From contig JAWKUA010000017.1 in the NCBI GenBank assembly GCA_041398785.1, forward strand, positions 1 to 64,000: a stretch of 64,000 nucleotides of DNA. Reading direction: 5' to 3'. This document shows, one piece after another, positions 45,897-54,201 of the stretch. Both the position numbers and the translations under genes were made by a program. This DNA comes from Planctomycetaceae bacterium. Its GTDB lineage: Bacteria; Planctomycetota; Planctomycetia; Planctomycetales; Planctomycetaceae. Within the stretch, counting starts at the first letter, position 1. Every line of letters starts with the position of its first letter. The notes under the pieces are model-generated. The model had not been told where the DNA came from. It made no database searches and was given only the letters and a program-made list of their open reading frames with translations.

Positions 45897-47105
45897 TCAG
45901 AATCGCGTGCTGAAATGAGGCAGCTTGGCGACCGCTCCCACCGGCAGATTTCGAACTTCCTGCGTAGGCGCGACGGGACGCAGCCGAACCGGCAGCAGCC
46001 GGATGTCTGAACGATAGAAGATGCCGATATGTTCCGGCGGCTTGCGCTGTTCTCTGCCGACGGAAACGACAGTGCATGGCACCAGTTCGTCCAGCGGGGC
46101 AATCTTCACTTCCACGATGCTGCCAACCTGAAATTCGCTCGACATATCCTGGTCGACGTAGAGTTCAATTTCGGCGGACGATTCTTCGATGACCGAAAAC
46201 AGCGGCTCGCCGGCCTTCACACATTCGCCGGCGGGTCGATGCCGGGTCAGCACGGTGCCGTTGACGGGAGACCGCAGATCTCCCTGAGCCAGCCATTCCT
46301 GCAGCCGGTCAATTTCATTCAGCAGCATGTCGCACTTCGCGGTCAGGGGAGCGATCTGTTCCGGTCCGAGCCTCGGAACCTGCTGGGCCGCGTCCGCTCG
46401 CCGCTTCAGGACGATCAGTGATTCACGAATGGCTTCCAGCCGATCCTGCTGCGATTTTTCCAGCAGTGTCTGGTTGACAACTTCTGATTCGGCGATCGCC
46501 TTCCGTTCGTGCAGTTTCTGCGTCCGGGAAAGTTCGTTGCGAATGATGTTCAGATTTCCCGTGGCTTCATGCAGCCGGGAATCGCCTTCGAAGAGTTCGA
46601 CCACCGCGCGAGTCATTTCGGTTTCGTCGACGTGCGACTGCCATTGAATTCTGGCGATCTCCGCGTGCAGCGTGGCGTCGGCGATACGAAGTTCGTCAGC
46701 GACGCGAGCCAGCTTCTGTTCGATTTCCAGATCGCAGACAGTGGCCAGAGCATCATTCTGACGCACAGTGTCGCCTTCCCGGACCAGCACGTATTTCAGG
46801 ACTCCGTCGATGGGCACGGATACGTCGACAATCTGGCCCGTGACAACTCCGTAAGCGCGATAGCGCAACAGAGAATCCCACACTGTTGCAACTCCCGAAG
46901 CCACTGCCGCGATCAGCAGCAAAGCAATCAGCAAACGACCGCGCCGGCGCGTGGCGGGCGGTTCTGCGGTCGGCGCGGCCGCTGCTGTTTGTTGTGTGGT
47001 TCCGGCGGAACTGCGGTTCGAAAAACGGTATGCACCACGCTCAACCGCTTCGAATGCTGCGGTTCCGTCACCAATGCCGGATGTAGGGTCTGTAATTGAA
47101 GTCAT
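45897..47105 (-). CDS. HlyD-like membrane-fusion (periplasmic adaptor) protein
   Basis: 402 residues from ATG 47105; much longer in-frame sequence upstream is Arg-rich non-coding DNA and is rejected. A basic stretch TRRRGRLLIALLLIAAVASGVA gives one membrane anchor (about 73-95). Then a biotinyl-lipoyl-like half (GQIVDVSVPIDGVLKYVLVREGDTV), a long coiled coil (about 140-290, with EIEQKLARVADELRIADATL) and the second half QGDLRSPVNGTVLTRHRPAGECV, followed by a beta-barrel. This is the layout of HlyD/EmrA and of Alg44 without its PilZ part. As first gene of the group with a GT2 synthase, it likely links inner-membrane synthesis to export of the polysaccharide. Confidence 0.88.
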   Translation of the reverse strand: MTSITDPTSGIGDGTAAFEAVERGAYRFSNRSSAGTTQQTAAAAPTAEPPATRRRGRLLIALLLIAAVASGVATVWDSLLRYRAYGVVTGQIVDVSVPIDGVLKYVLVREGDTVRQNDALATVCDLEIEQKLARVADELRIADATLHAEIARIQWQSHVDETEMTRAVVELFEGDSRLHEATGNLNIIRNELSRTQKLHERKAIAESEVVNQTLLEKSQQDRLEAIRESLIVLKRRADAAQQVPRLGPEQIAPLTAKCDMLLNEIDRLQEWLAQGDLRSPVNGTVLTRHRPAGECVKAGEPLFSVIEESSAEIELYVDQDMSSEFQVGSIVEVKIAPLDELVPCTVVSVGREQRKPPEHIGIFYRSDIRLLPVRLRPVAPTQEVRNLPVGAVAKLPHFSTRF

Positions 47106-47527
47106 GGCAGTTTCCGCCTCTCGCAATTCCGTCCGGTATGCCGGTTTCAGAAAAAATGGAATTGGCCCGGCAAGTTTCTCCAATGGTGTTCGATCTACAC
47201 GCCGGAAACATAGGTTGCCAAAAGGCCACGCTGCGGTTTTGGACGTTGCGAATTGGAGACTTCGGGTAATCCCGACGTGAAGCCAGCGGTCATATCGCCT
47301 TTGACGGTTGCGCTGCGTGTCCTCCAGGCAGCCGTTCCCCCGCTTGCGCCAGCGGACGAGTCCCGCCGACCGGAATTCCTTTCGCCGACCAGGCATCCGG
47401 CCTGACTCCGGACAAAACAGCGTTCGCCGAAGAATTCTGGTGCTGCTGCGTTCACGTCGACGGGTATTTTTCAGACGAGGGCTTTCACCCACTCGTGAGA
47501 ACCTGGCACTCGTGAAGGATGTTTCCC
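47106..47527. other. Divergent promoter region, exopolysaccharide operon / envelope protein
   Basis: 422 bp between two divergent starts. No convincing gene on either strand. It must carry the promoter of the HlyD-led operon and that of the plus-strand gene at 47528. No clear operator palindrome was found by eye. Confidence 0.4.
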
Positions 47528-48607
47528 GTGAACTCCAGACAATATCCATTCGTAACCATTTTCGCGGCCACCCTTCTGACGGTGATTCCGCTGTGTCTGG
47601 TTTTTCTGTGTGCTCCCGCGAGTTCTTCGGTTGAGTCAGAAGTCGACAAAGAACTGTCCGGAGACGCGCAGCCGTCGAATCACGACGACACCGGACCATT
47701 GCACGACGCCTCCGTGGCTGCGCTTCCGCCCGCGAAGAATGCCGATACGTGGTCGACCGACAACGGTTCCTATGACAGCGATTCGGAATCCCTCGCGGCG
47801 ATGGTGGCGTCCGCAAGTGTCACCAGAACGACGGATATCGGCCGCGACTACTCCGAACACACCGGGTCGTTCTCCGCGATGTCGCCGGCCGAGGCGATGA
47901 TGACGCACATTGACGAACCGGAACCAGCCGCCGCCGATCCGGTGTTCGATAAGCCCATCAGCGAGATTCTGACTCCGCGGGACACGTCGCCTCCCGCGCT
48001 GATCGGCAGGCGGCGGCCGGTGACGGAATTTGTGGATCCCGTTCCGGAAGCTCCCAGCTACTACGATTCGACGCGACACATCGCGATGGCGGACCACGCG
48101 CGTGCGACCGCAAATCACGCAGACGAAAAGCCGGCTGCAAAATCCCCATCGCGCACCGACCGGTCTTCCGGCCGGCGCAGCCGCGGTTCCTCAAAACGAG
48201 ATAAGGACGAAAAGGACAAGCCCGCCGCAACGGACCCGGTCGTCGTCACTGAGGACGAAACGCTGGAGGACGTTGTCCTGCAGACTCCGCTGGAATCCAA
48301 TCGCGTGGATCGAGTGGAGAACGTCGTCGGCGTTACGCGAGCTACCGGCTGGCCGATCGCGCTGGTCCGTTCCGACCTGCCCGGCGACGACTGGTGGGTG
48401 CAGCAGATGGTCGGTATTAACGGCAACTCGTTCGCCGCGCGAGTCAACTTCGGCAACGAAGATTCCCTGTCGGGCAGCGCCTATCGCATGGTGATCGTCT
48501 TCCTGGATTCGCCCGACGAAGTGCGCCGTTTTCGGATCGCCAAGCAATTCAAGGAACTGCCCAAAGGCACTCGCCATTCGCGGGAATTCTTCTACGTGCG
48601 CAAATAG
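47528..48607 (+). CDS. Secreted or membrane-anchored hypothetical protein with conserved C-terminal domain
   Basis: 359 residues from GTG 47528, chosen because AAGGA lies 8 bases upstream; the ATG at 47519 overlaps that site. One N-terminal hydrophobic segment (VTIFAATLLTVIPLCLVFLC) is a signal or anchor. Residues about 30-265 are low-complexity, rich in Asp, Ser, Pro and Arg. The last 85 residues form a compact beta-rich domain: GWPIALVRSDLPGDDWWVQQ, FAARVNFGNEDSLSG, YRMVIVFLDSPDE and SREFFYVRK. It is not a family I can name. Located next to the exopolysaccharide operon and in line with the following envelope protein, so a surface role is possible. Confidence 0.75.
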   Translation: MNSRQYPFVTIFAATLLTVIPLCLVFLCAPASSSVESEVDKELSGDAQPSNHDDTGPLHDASVAALPPAKNADTWSTDNGSYDSDSESLAAMVASASVTRTTDIGRDYSEHTGSFSAMSPAEAMMTHIDEPEPAAADPVFDKPISEILTPRDTSPPALIGRRRPVTEFVDPVPEAPSYYDSTRHIAMADHARATANHADEKPAAKSPSRTDRSSGRRSRGSSKRDKDEKDKPAATDPVVVTEDETLEDVVLQTPLESNRVDRVENVVGVTRATGWPIALVRSDLPGDDWWVQQMVGINGNSFAARVNFGNEDSLSGSAYRMVIVFLDSPDEVRRFRIAKQFKELPKGTRHSREFFYVRK

Positions 48608-48721
48608 CGACGTCCTGAAGCCGCCTGCCGGGCCTGAAACGCATTTCGAACAATCACCACGATTTCCCGGACGAAACCCGATTCCGCTGGAAGTTGCCGC
48701 CGGGCAGAGAGGTCGCCTGTC

Positions 48722-49816
48722 GTGAAAGCCAGTTCCCAGACTCTGTTTTCGATTGACGAATTCGACTTCGCTCAATCGACGCCGCAAGCCCGACGCGCGG
48801 GCGACCGAACACGGCTGATCATTCGCAAGGGTTCGCCCGGTTCCCGTCGCGCAGTCGCGAAAACGTCGTCGAAACCCGCAGCGCCTTCCACACTCGCGCG
48901 GCGAACCTCGGCGCGCGGCGAATCGGAAAACGCCGCCTCAGTGCCAACGGTTGAACAGCGCCGGACAGCCACGGTGACGTATCGTTCGACGCCGAAGCCG
49001 GCCGCTGCGCCGCGAGCAACGCCGGCCGCGGCCGTCGTCGCGCTGCATGAACCACCGGCCGCTCCGAAGCAGACGTACCGCGAATGGCTGGCGGAAAACA
49101 CGAAGAAGTCACGCTGGATGACGTGGTTTACCGCGTTCTATGTTCACTGGCTGATGCTGCTGATGCTGGCCGTGATTGTCGTTCACGGACCGGATCGCTA
49201 CGGCGATTTCGTCTTTACGGCGTCGATGTCGGACCCCGAAGATTTCGACACCGAACCTGTCGAGTTGCTGGAAACCAAAATCGACGTTTCCGAAACACTG
49301 CAGGTCGAACCGGTGCCCGTCGAAATGGAATTGAATGTGGACGACACCACGCTGGCTCCGGAAGAAATGACGGTCGACGCCGTCGAACTCGATAAGGGTT
49401 TTCTCAGCAGTCTTGCGGCGCAGGCCAGCACCGCGGAGGGCGAACCGGCCAGCGCCGAAGCCAGCGGTGACACGCTGCCGCTTCCCGTGCCGTTCGGAGC
49501 CGTCACCAACGGAAGCTTCACCGTCTGGACGGAACCCGAAAACCCGGATCCCGGCGAACCTTACAAGATCGTTGTGCAGGTCCAGCTTCCGAAAGGCACG
49601 GAGAAGTACAACCTGAGCGATCTGGAAGGTGTTGTCGTGGGAAGTGACGGTTATCGAAAACCGATCCCCGGTTCTCAGCGCGGGAACCTGCCGATCAACA
49701 GCGGCTGCGTGCGACTGATCGTGCATATCGTCAGTGCCGACGAACACGTCCGGGACACCGTTTTCATACGCTCAAAACTGCTGAAGGAAGCCGCCAAGCT
49801 GCTGATCGAATTCTGA
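48722..49816 (+). CDS. Single-pass membrane hypothetical protein
   Basis: 364 residues from GTG 48722, with AGAGAGG 9-15 bases upstream. Residues 1-135 are basic, rich in Ala/Arg/Thr/Pro, and should be cytosolic. A transmembrane segment (WMTWFTAFYVHWLMLLMLAV, about 132-152) follows TYREWLAENTKKSR. The outside part is acidic (PVELLETKIDVSETLQVEPV) with a C-terminal beta-domain (FTVWTEPENPDPGEPYKIVV ... IVSADEHVRDTVFIRSKLL). Planctomycete-type protein of unknown function. 114 bp downstream of the previous secreted protein on the same strand; they may be co-transcribed. Confidence 0.75.
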   Translation: MKASSQTLFSIDEFDFAQSTPQARRAGDRTRLIIRKGSPGSRRAVAKTSSKPAAPSTLARRTSARGESENAASVPTVEQRRTATVTYRSTPKPAAAPRATPAAAVVALHEPPAAPKQTYREWLAENTKKSRWMTWFTAFYVHWLMLLMLAVIVVHGPDRYGDFVFTASMSDPEDFDTEPVELLETKIDVSETLQVEPVPVEMELNVDDTTLAPEEMTVDAVELDKGFLSSLAAQASTAEGEPASAEASGDTLPLPVPFGAVTNGSFTVWTEPENPDPGEPYKIVVQVQLPKGTEKYNLSDLEGVVVGSDGYRKPIPGSQRGNLPINSGCVRLIVHIVSADEHVRDTVFIRSKLLKEAAKLLIEF

Positions 49817-49865
49817 CGCGGCCGCTCTCGTCGATTGCTGCGCCGACCGCAGCAGAAGACCGCAG

Positions 49866-52800
49866 CTATTGTTCCATCGTTGCCACGGCCGTTGTCTTGT
49901 CGCGAATGATCTCCAACTGCAGAGGCTGATTTCTGGCGGTGCCGTCGACAGTCAGCGTCAGCCGCAGCCGACCGGGAGTGACGTCCAGCAGCAGGTCGTT
50001 CGTAAGAATCACCGGCTTTTCGTTGACGCGCAGTTCCAGACCGGAAACGTCATTGAATCGCAGAGCAACCGTCCCCGCCGTTTCCACGTTCAGATGGCAG
50101 CGGACGAAACCGAATCCGCGGCTGGTCTCCGTTGCGCCGATTCTGACGTCCACAACCGGAATGTCGTTCAGCGGCAGCACTCCCGCGACGGTGCTGTATC
50201 GGCGATTCCACTGAAATGCCGGATCATCGGTCGCCGCCTGACCGTAGCTGGTGCGACGCAGCCGAAAGACAGCCTCCCGGGTGGCCGACATCACGTCCCA
50301 GGTGCGAGCGAACTCGCGGCGACTGAGCGTGTATTCGGGAGTTCGTCCCAGTTCGGACAGAAACCGCACCAGCGCTGCAAGTTCCTGATCGGTCAGTGAA
50401 TCGACCTGGCCTTCCGGCATCAGTGACAGTCCCGGAGTGATCTCTTCGATGTCGGCCCGCGAAATCTGCACAAGTTCGTCGTCCGCGTTTCGCAGCGTGA
50501 CGGTTTCATCGGACTGCTGCACCTGAATGCCCGACTGCAGCTTTCCGTCCGTCGTGACGACGACCACCGTGTTGTAGTTTTCCTTGACCTTCGCATTGGG
50601 ATTCAACAGCGATTCCAGCAGGTAGTCGGGCTGAGCACTTCCGCCGAGACTGATCATGTCCGGCCCGACTTTGCCGCCGGCGCCGCCGATCGCATGACAC
50701 TTCAGACACCCGAGCTGCGGGTTGCGGTAGACGGCTTCTCCGTCGGCAGCGTGTGCCGATTCCGTCGCCATCTTCAACAGCCGGGACCGTTCTTCGGAAG
50801 ACAGTTCCTTTCGGCTGGTGACGCTTCCCGCGCTGCGCACGGCGGCTTCCAGTTCAGCGGCCGCCAGACCCGATTCGCGGACGGCTCGCAGCATGTCGCG
50901 AGCGACATCGGAACTGAACGACGCGCCGGCCAGAGACCTGGCCAGCAACTGCTCACCGCCCTTCATCGACAGAAACGCGGCGGCGATGTCACCGGGACGC
51001 TGACCGGCATCGATCACCGTCAGCATGTCCGCGGCGATCGCAGCCGCCTGTTCCGGTCGAACACCGGCCAGAGCCACGACGGCATGCTTCCGCAACGGTA
51101 CGGGATGTTTCTGATTCCCGGCGAACTGCCGCAATTCGTTCACAGTTGCCGCGTCTTCCGTAAGAGCCATGCCGGTCAGCGCCGCGATTCTGTCTTCGAG
51201 CGGTGCATCCTCGGTGTCGGAAATCTGTTTCAGCGTTGACGCGAAGTCCGGCAGTTGCCATTGCCCGGTTGCGCGCAGCCCGAGCCGCCGCAGTTCGGCG
51301 TTGTCTCGCGCCAGAATTCGCGATCGCAGCGGTTCACTGAGTGCCAGACGTTTCTTTTCGCGGCCGGTATGATCCAGAGCCTGCCGCAGAATGTCCGGGT
51401 CCGATTCCAGCGGCGCTGTTTCCAGAAAGCGAGCGATCTGTTCGGCGGTGCCCTGGTCCAGCACAAGCGACGTCAACTGCTGACGCTGCTGCTTCGTGAC
51501 GGATGCGACGTTGACTTTTTCCAGCAACAGATCCAGCGGAGCCCCGCGTCCGACGGCTGCAAACGCCGCCAGGACATGGTCAACGCTGTCGAAGTTCAGT
51601 CGGCCTTCCCGATACGCAGGCTCCCAGTGTTCGAACTGTTCGCGCGCACTGAGTCGAATGCCGTAGTCCAGAAATCGGTCCGTCGGCAGATCCGCGGCCT
51701 TCATGATCGAGCTGATCCGAGTCGCGTCGTGAGCGGGTGCGACATTGGGGCGCCGGGAGTTGTTTTCCGCCGCCGCTCGCGCCAATTCGGACGCTTCGTT
51801 CGGGGAAAACGACAGCGCGCGAACCGCTTCGAGTCGCACGCGCGGATGGGCATCGAGCACTCGCTGATCCAGCAGTTCGCGCGAATTGGCGATCTGATAC
51901 TTCCAGTGACTCAGTACGCGCACCGCGGCGGCTCGCACTTCGGGACTCTGCGCCTGCAGGAGTTCCGACAGCAATTCCGGTTCGATCTGTCGCGCCGCCT
52001 GAAACACCCACAGAGCTTCCAGCTTCAGGTGTTCGGCATTCGGATTCGCTTTGGCCAGCCACGTCCGCAGTTCGGCGGCAACGTCTCCGTCACGCTGACG
52101 CAGCAGTTGTTTGGCGGCCTGACGGCGGAAATTGTCCGGACTGCGAAGCTGCTCAAACAGTTCCTCATTCGACAGCGACGGCAGGTCGACGTGCCCGCGA
52201 TCGGATGCTCCGGTCCACGATACTCGCCAGATGCGGCCGTGAGTGTGGTCGCGTCGCGGATCGCGGAAATCCACTTCCCCGTGCTGAATGATCGGGTTAT
52301 ACCAGTCGGCGATGTAGATGGCTCCGTCCGGCCCCAGCTTCACGTCGATCGGCCGAAAGGCGACATGGTCGGACCAGATCACTTCCTGCTGCTCCCGCGA
52401 CACAAAGCCGGATCGATCTTCCGTCAGAACAAACCGGCAGACGCGGTGACCGCGGAAGTCGTTGGTAATCGCCGAACCCTGCCAGTCAGGCGGCAGCATC
52501 GGAGTTTCGACAATCTCCAGACCGCAGTGCTTCGGGCTGCCGGGATTCAGTCCGGACAGAATCTCGGGAGCATCCGCTGCGGTGAAATAATAAGCGCCGG
52601 GAATAACATAGTTGATCCCTTCGCCGCCCGCGCCGTCGGTCGCGAACGACTGGCCGAAGCGGTCGAAATGATGCCCCCACGGGTTGACCAGTCCTCGCAG
52701 GAACACACCCAGTTCCAGAGTCTCCGGGCGGAACTGCCAGATGCCGCCTGCGTTTAATCGGCGGACTCCCCACGGAGTTTCAATGTGGCTGTGAATGTAA

Positions 52801-53366
52801 ATTGACTGGTTGAAGTACAGATATCCGTCCGGTCCCCACCGCAGCGTGTGCAAAATGTGGTGAGTATCTTCCGTGCCGAATCCCGACAGAACGATGCGCT
52901 TCGCGTCCGCTTTCAGGTCGCCGTCGCTGTCGGAAAAGTGCAGCAGTTCGGTGCTGTTGGCGACATACGCTCCGCCGTCACCGGGAACAATGCCCGTGGG
53001 AATCAACAGTCCCTCGGCGAATTCATGAGTCGCGTCGGATACTCCGTCGTGGTCGAAGTCTTCCAGCACGATGACACGGTCGCTTGCCGGGGCTCCGGGT
53101 TCGATGTGCGGATACACTTCGGAACTGACAATCCACAGCCGGCCGGCTTCGTCAAAGTTCATCTGAATCGGTTTGGCGATCTTCGGATCGGCCGCGAACA
53201 AATTGACTTCGAATCCTTCCGGCAGCCGAAACGTGGACCGCTCCAGTTCCGGGTCCGGCGCAGGAATGTCTCGCAGATCGCGCTGAGCAACCGCGCTGCC
53301 GGCCGCCGTCAACACCAGCAGCGACATGACGCCGCGAACAATGGATCGCTGAAAAAACTGTCGCAT
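49866..53366 (-). CDS. PVC-type heme-binding CxxCH protein: beta-propeller dehydrogenase, HEAT repeats, cytochrome c
   Basis: 1166 residues from ATG 53366. Signal peptide (RSIVRGVMSLLVLTAAGSAVAQ). Residues about 35-380 match the membrane-bound dehydrogenase propeller typical of PVC bacteria (FRLPEGFEVNLFAADPKIAK, GRLWIVSSEVYP, VIVLEDFDHDG, GPDGAIYIADWYNPII). HEAT-like helical repeats follow at about 405-850 (LRSPDNFRRQAAKQLLRQRDGDV and others). A cytochrome c domain has CLKCH at 887-891 with an axial Met region (GPDMISLGG, or LSLMPEG). A C-terminal domain of about 130 residues is carbohydrate-binding-like. It is probably a periplasmic redox enzyme acting on sugars or alcohols with electrons leaving through the heme; the true substrate is unknown. 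Convergent with the preceding membrane protein. Confidence 0.92.
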   Translation of the reverse strand: MRQFFQRSIVRGVMSLLVLTAAGSAVAQRDLRDIPAPDPELERSTFRLPEGFEVNLFAADPKIAKPIQMNFDEAGRLWIVSSEVYPHIEPGAPASDRVIVLEDFDHDGVSDATHEFAEGLLIPTGIVPGDGGAYVANSTELLHFSDSDGDLKADAKRIVLSGFGTEDTHHILHTLRWGPDGYLYFNQSIYIHSHIETPWGVRRLNAGGIWQFRPETLELGVFLRGLVNPWGHHFDRFGQSFATDGAGGEGINYVIPGAYYFTAADAPEILSGLNPGSPKHCGLEIVETPMLPPDWQGSAITNDFRGHRVCRFVLTEDRSGFVSREQQEVIWSDHVAFRPIDVKLGPDGAIYIADWYNPIIQHGEVDFRDPRRDHTHGRIWRVSWTGASDRGHVDLPSLSNEELFEQLRSPDNFRRQAAKQLLRQRDGDVAAELRTWLAKANPNAEHLKLEALWVFQAARQIEPELLSELLQAQSPEVRAAAVRVLSHWKYQIANSRELLDQRVLDAHPRVRLEAVRALSFSPNEASELARAAAENNSRRPNVAPAHDATRISSIMKAADLPTDRFLDYGIRLSAREQFEHWEPAYREGRLNFDSVDHVLAAFAAVGRGAPLDLLLEKVNVASVTKQQRQQLTSLVLDQGTAEQIARFLETAPLESDPDILRQALDHTGREKKRLALSEPLRSRILARDNAELRRLGLRATGQWQLPDFASTLKQISDTEDAPLEDRIAALTGMALTEDAATVNELRQFAGNQKHPVPLRKHAVVALAGVRPEQAAAIAADMLTVIDAGQRPGDIAAAFLSMKGGEQLLARSLAGASFSSDVARDMLRAVRESGLAAAELEAAVRSAGSVTSRKELSSEERSRLLKMATESAHAADGEAVYRNPQLGCLKCHAIGGAGGKVGPDMISLGGSAQPDYLLESLLNPNAKVKENYNTVVVVTTDGKLQSGIQVQQSDETVTLRNADDELVQISRADIEEITPGLSLMPEGQVDSLTDQELAALVRFLSELGRTPEYTLSRREFARTWDVMSATREAVFRLRRTSYGQAATDDPAFQWNRRYSTVAGVLPLNDIPVVDVRIGATETSRGFGFVRCHLNVETAGTVALRFNDVSGLELRVNEKPVILTNDLLLDVTPGRLRLTLTVDGTARNQPLQLEIIRDKTTAVATMEQ

Positions 53367-53600
53367 GGATGAACTCACAACATGATCGATCGGCACGCAG
53401 CCGGAAGGTCCGCGTCGCCGCAATTCCGGTTTTCTGCAACTCCCAAACGGCGCGGGAAAAGCGTAACGGACCCGCAGGCCAGGAAAAAGACTGCAGTTTG
53501 AATCGCTGCATCCGGCGACCTAAGATCGGCCGCGAACAGCATTCCGCGAGCGAACGCCCCGGTCAGCTTGCCGTACAGCCGCCCATGGACAGAACAAATC

Positions 53601-54098
53601 ATGACGGAACACTTTGAAGCTCGTGTCACAAAGGACTCCCTGGTTTTCAGCGCCGCGCACTTCATCACGTTCAACGGAAACATCTGCGAACGGCTGCACG
53701 GGCACAACTGGCGAATCGACGTTGTGGTGTGCGGCGATCTTGATGAAAACTCATACGTGTTCGATTTCATCGCCATGCGGGATTCGGCACTGGCACTGGT
53801 GGCCGAACTGGATCACAGCGTTCTGCTGCCGGAACACCACAATCAGATCCGTGTGCGAACCAGCGACGACGGCCGCGAAGTCGAAGCTGTGTTCGAAGAC
53901 CGCCGCTGGGTGTTTCCGGCTGAAGACTGCCGAATTCTGCCGGTGGCAAACACGACTGCGGAACTAATCGCCCGCTGGTTCGCTCAGCGCCTGATCGCCA
54001 TGCTGAACCTGCAGCAGCAAACGGGAATTCGGGAACTGCGAGTCAGCATCGAAGAAAACTTCGGACAGTGGGCCACGGTGATTCTTACGGTGCCCTGA
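53601..54098 (+). CDS. queD: 6-carboxytetrahydropterin synthase / 6-pyruvoyl-tetrahydropterin synthase family
   Basis: 165 residues from ATG 53601 (an in-frame ATG at 53568 is less likely). PTPS/QueD fold: zinc ligands His in FSAAHFI and in LHGHNW, catalytic Cys in the CERLHGH (CxxxHGH) motif characteristic of QueD, Asp-His in ELDHSVLLPE, and Glu in the C-terminal VSIEEN. It converts dihydroneopterin triphosphate to 6-carboxy-tetrahydropterin in queuosine/7-deazaguanine synthesis. An insertion (VRTSDDGREVEAVFEDRRW, about 90-108) makes it longer than the usual 120-140 residues. No other que genes are nearby. Confidence 0.88.
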   Translation: MTEHFEARVTKDSLVFSAAHFITFNGNICERLHGHNWRIDVVVCGDLDENSYVFDFIAMRDSALALVAELDHSVLLPEHHNQIRVRTSDDGREVEAVFEDRRWVFPAEDCRILPVANTTAELIARWFAQRLIAMLNLQQQTGIRELRVSIEENFGQWATVILTVP

Positions 54099-54201
54099 CG
54101 CGCCGGAGGCCGGAGGCGACGTGCTGTCCCGCTGCAGCGCTGGAAGACGTGGTGTGCCCGGAAAGGCGGATGGGCGGACGCTTTGCGGCGTTGTCGCTCC
54201 G

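Noticed and set aside
47106..47816. Long N-terminal extension of the HlyD-like gene
   Set aside because: The in-frame sequence upstream of ATG 47105 is Arg-rich without any fold signals, runs over the divergent neighbour, and the protein has a good start at 47105.
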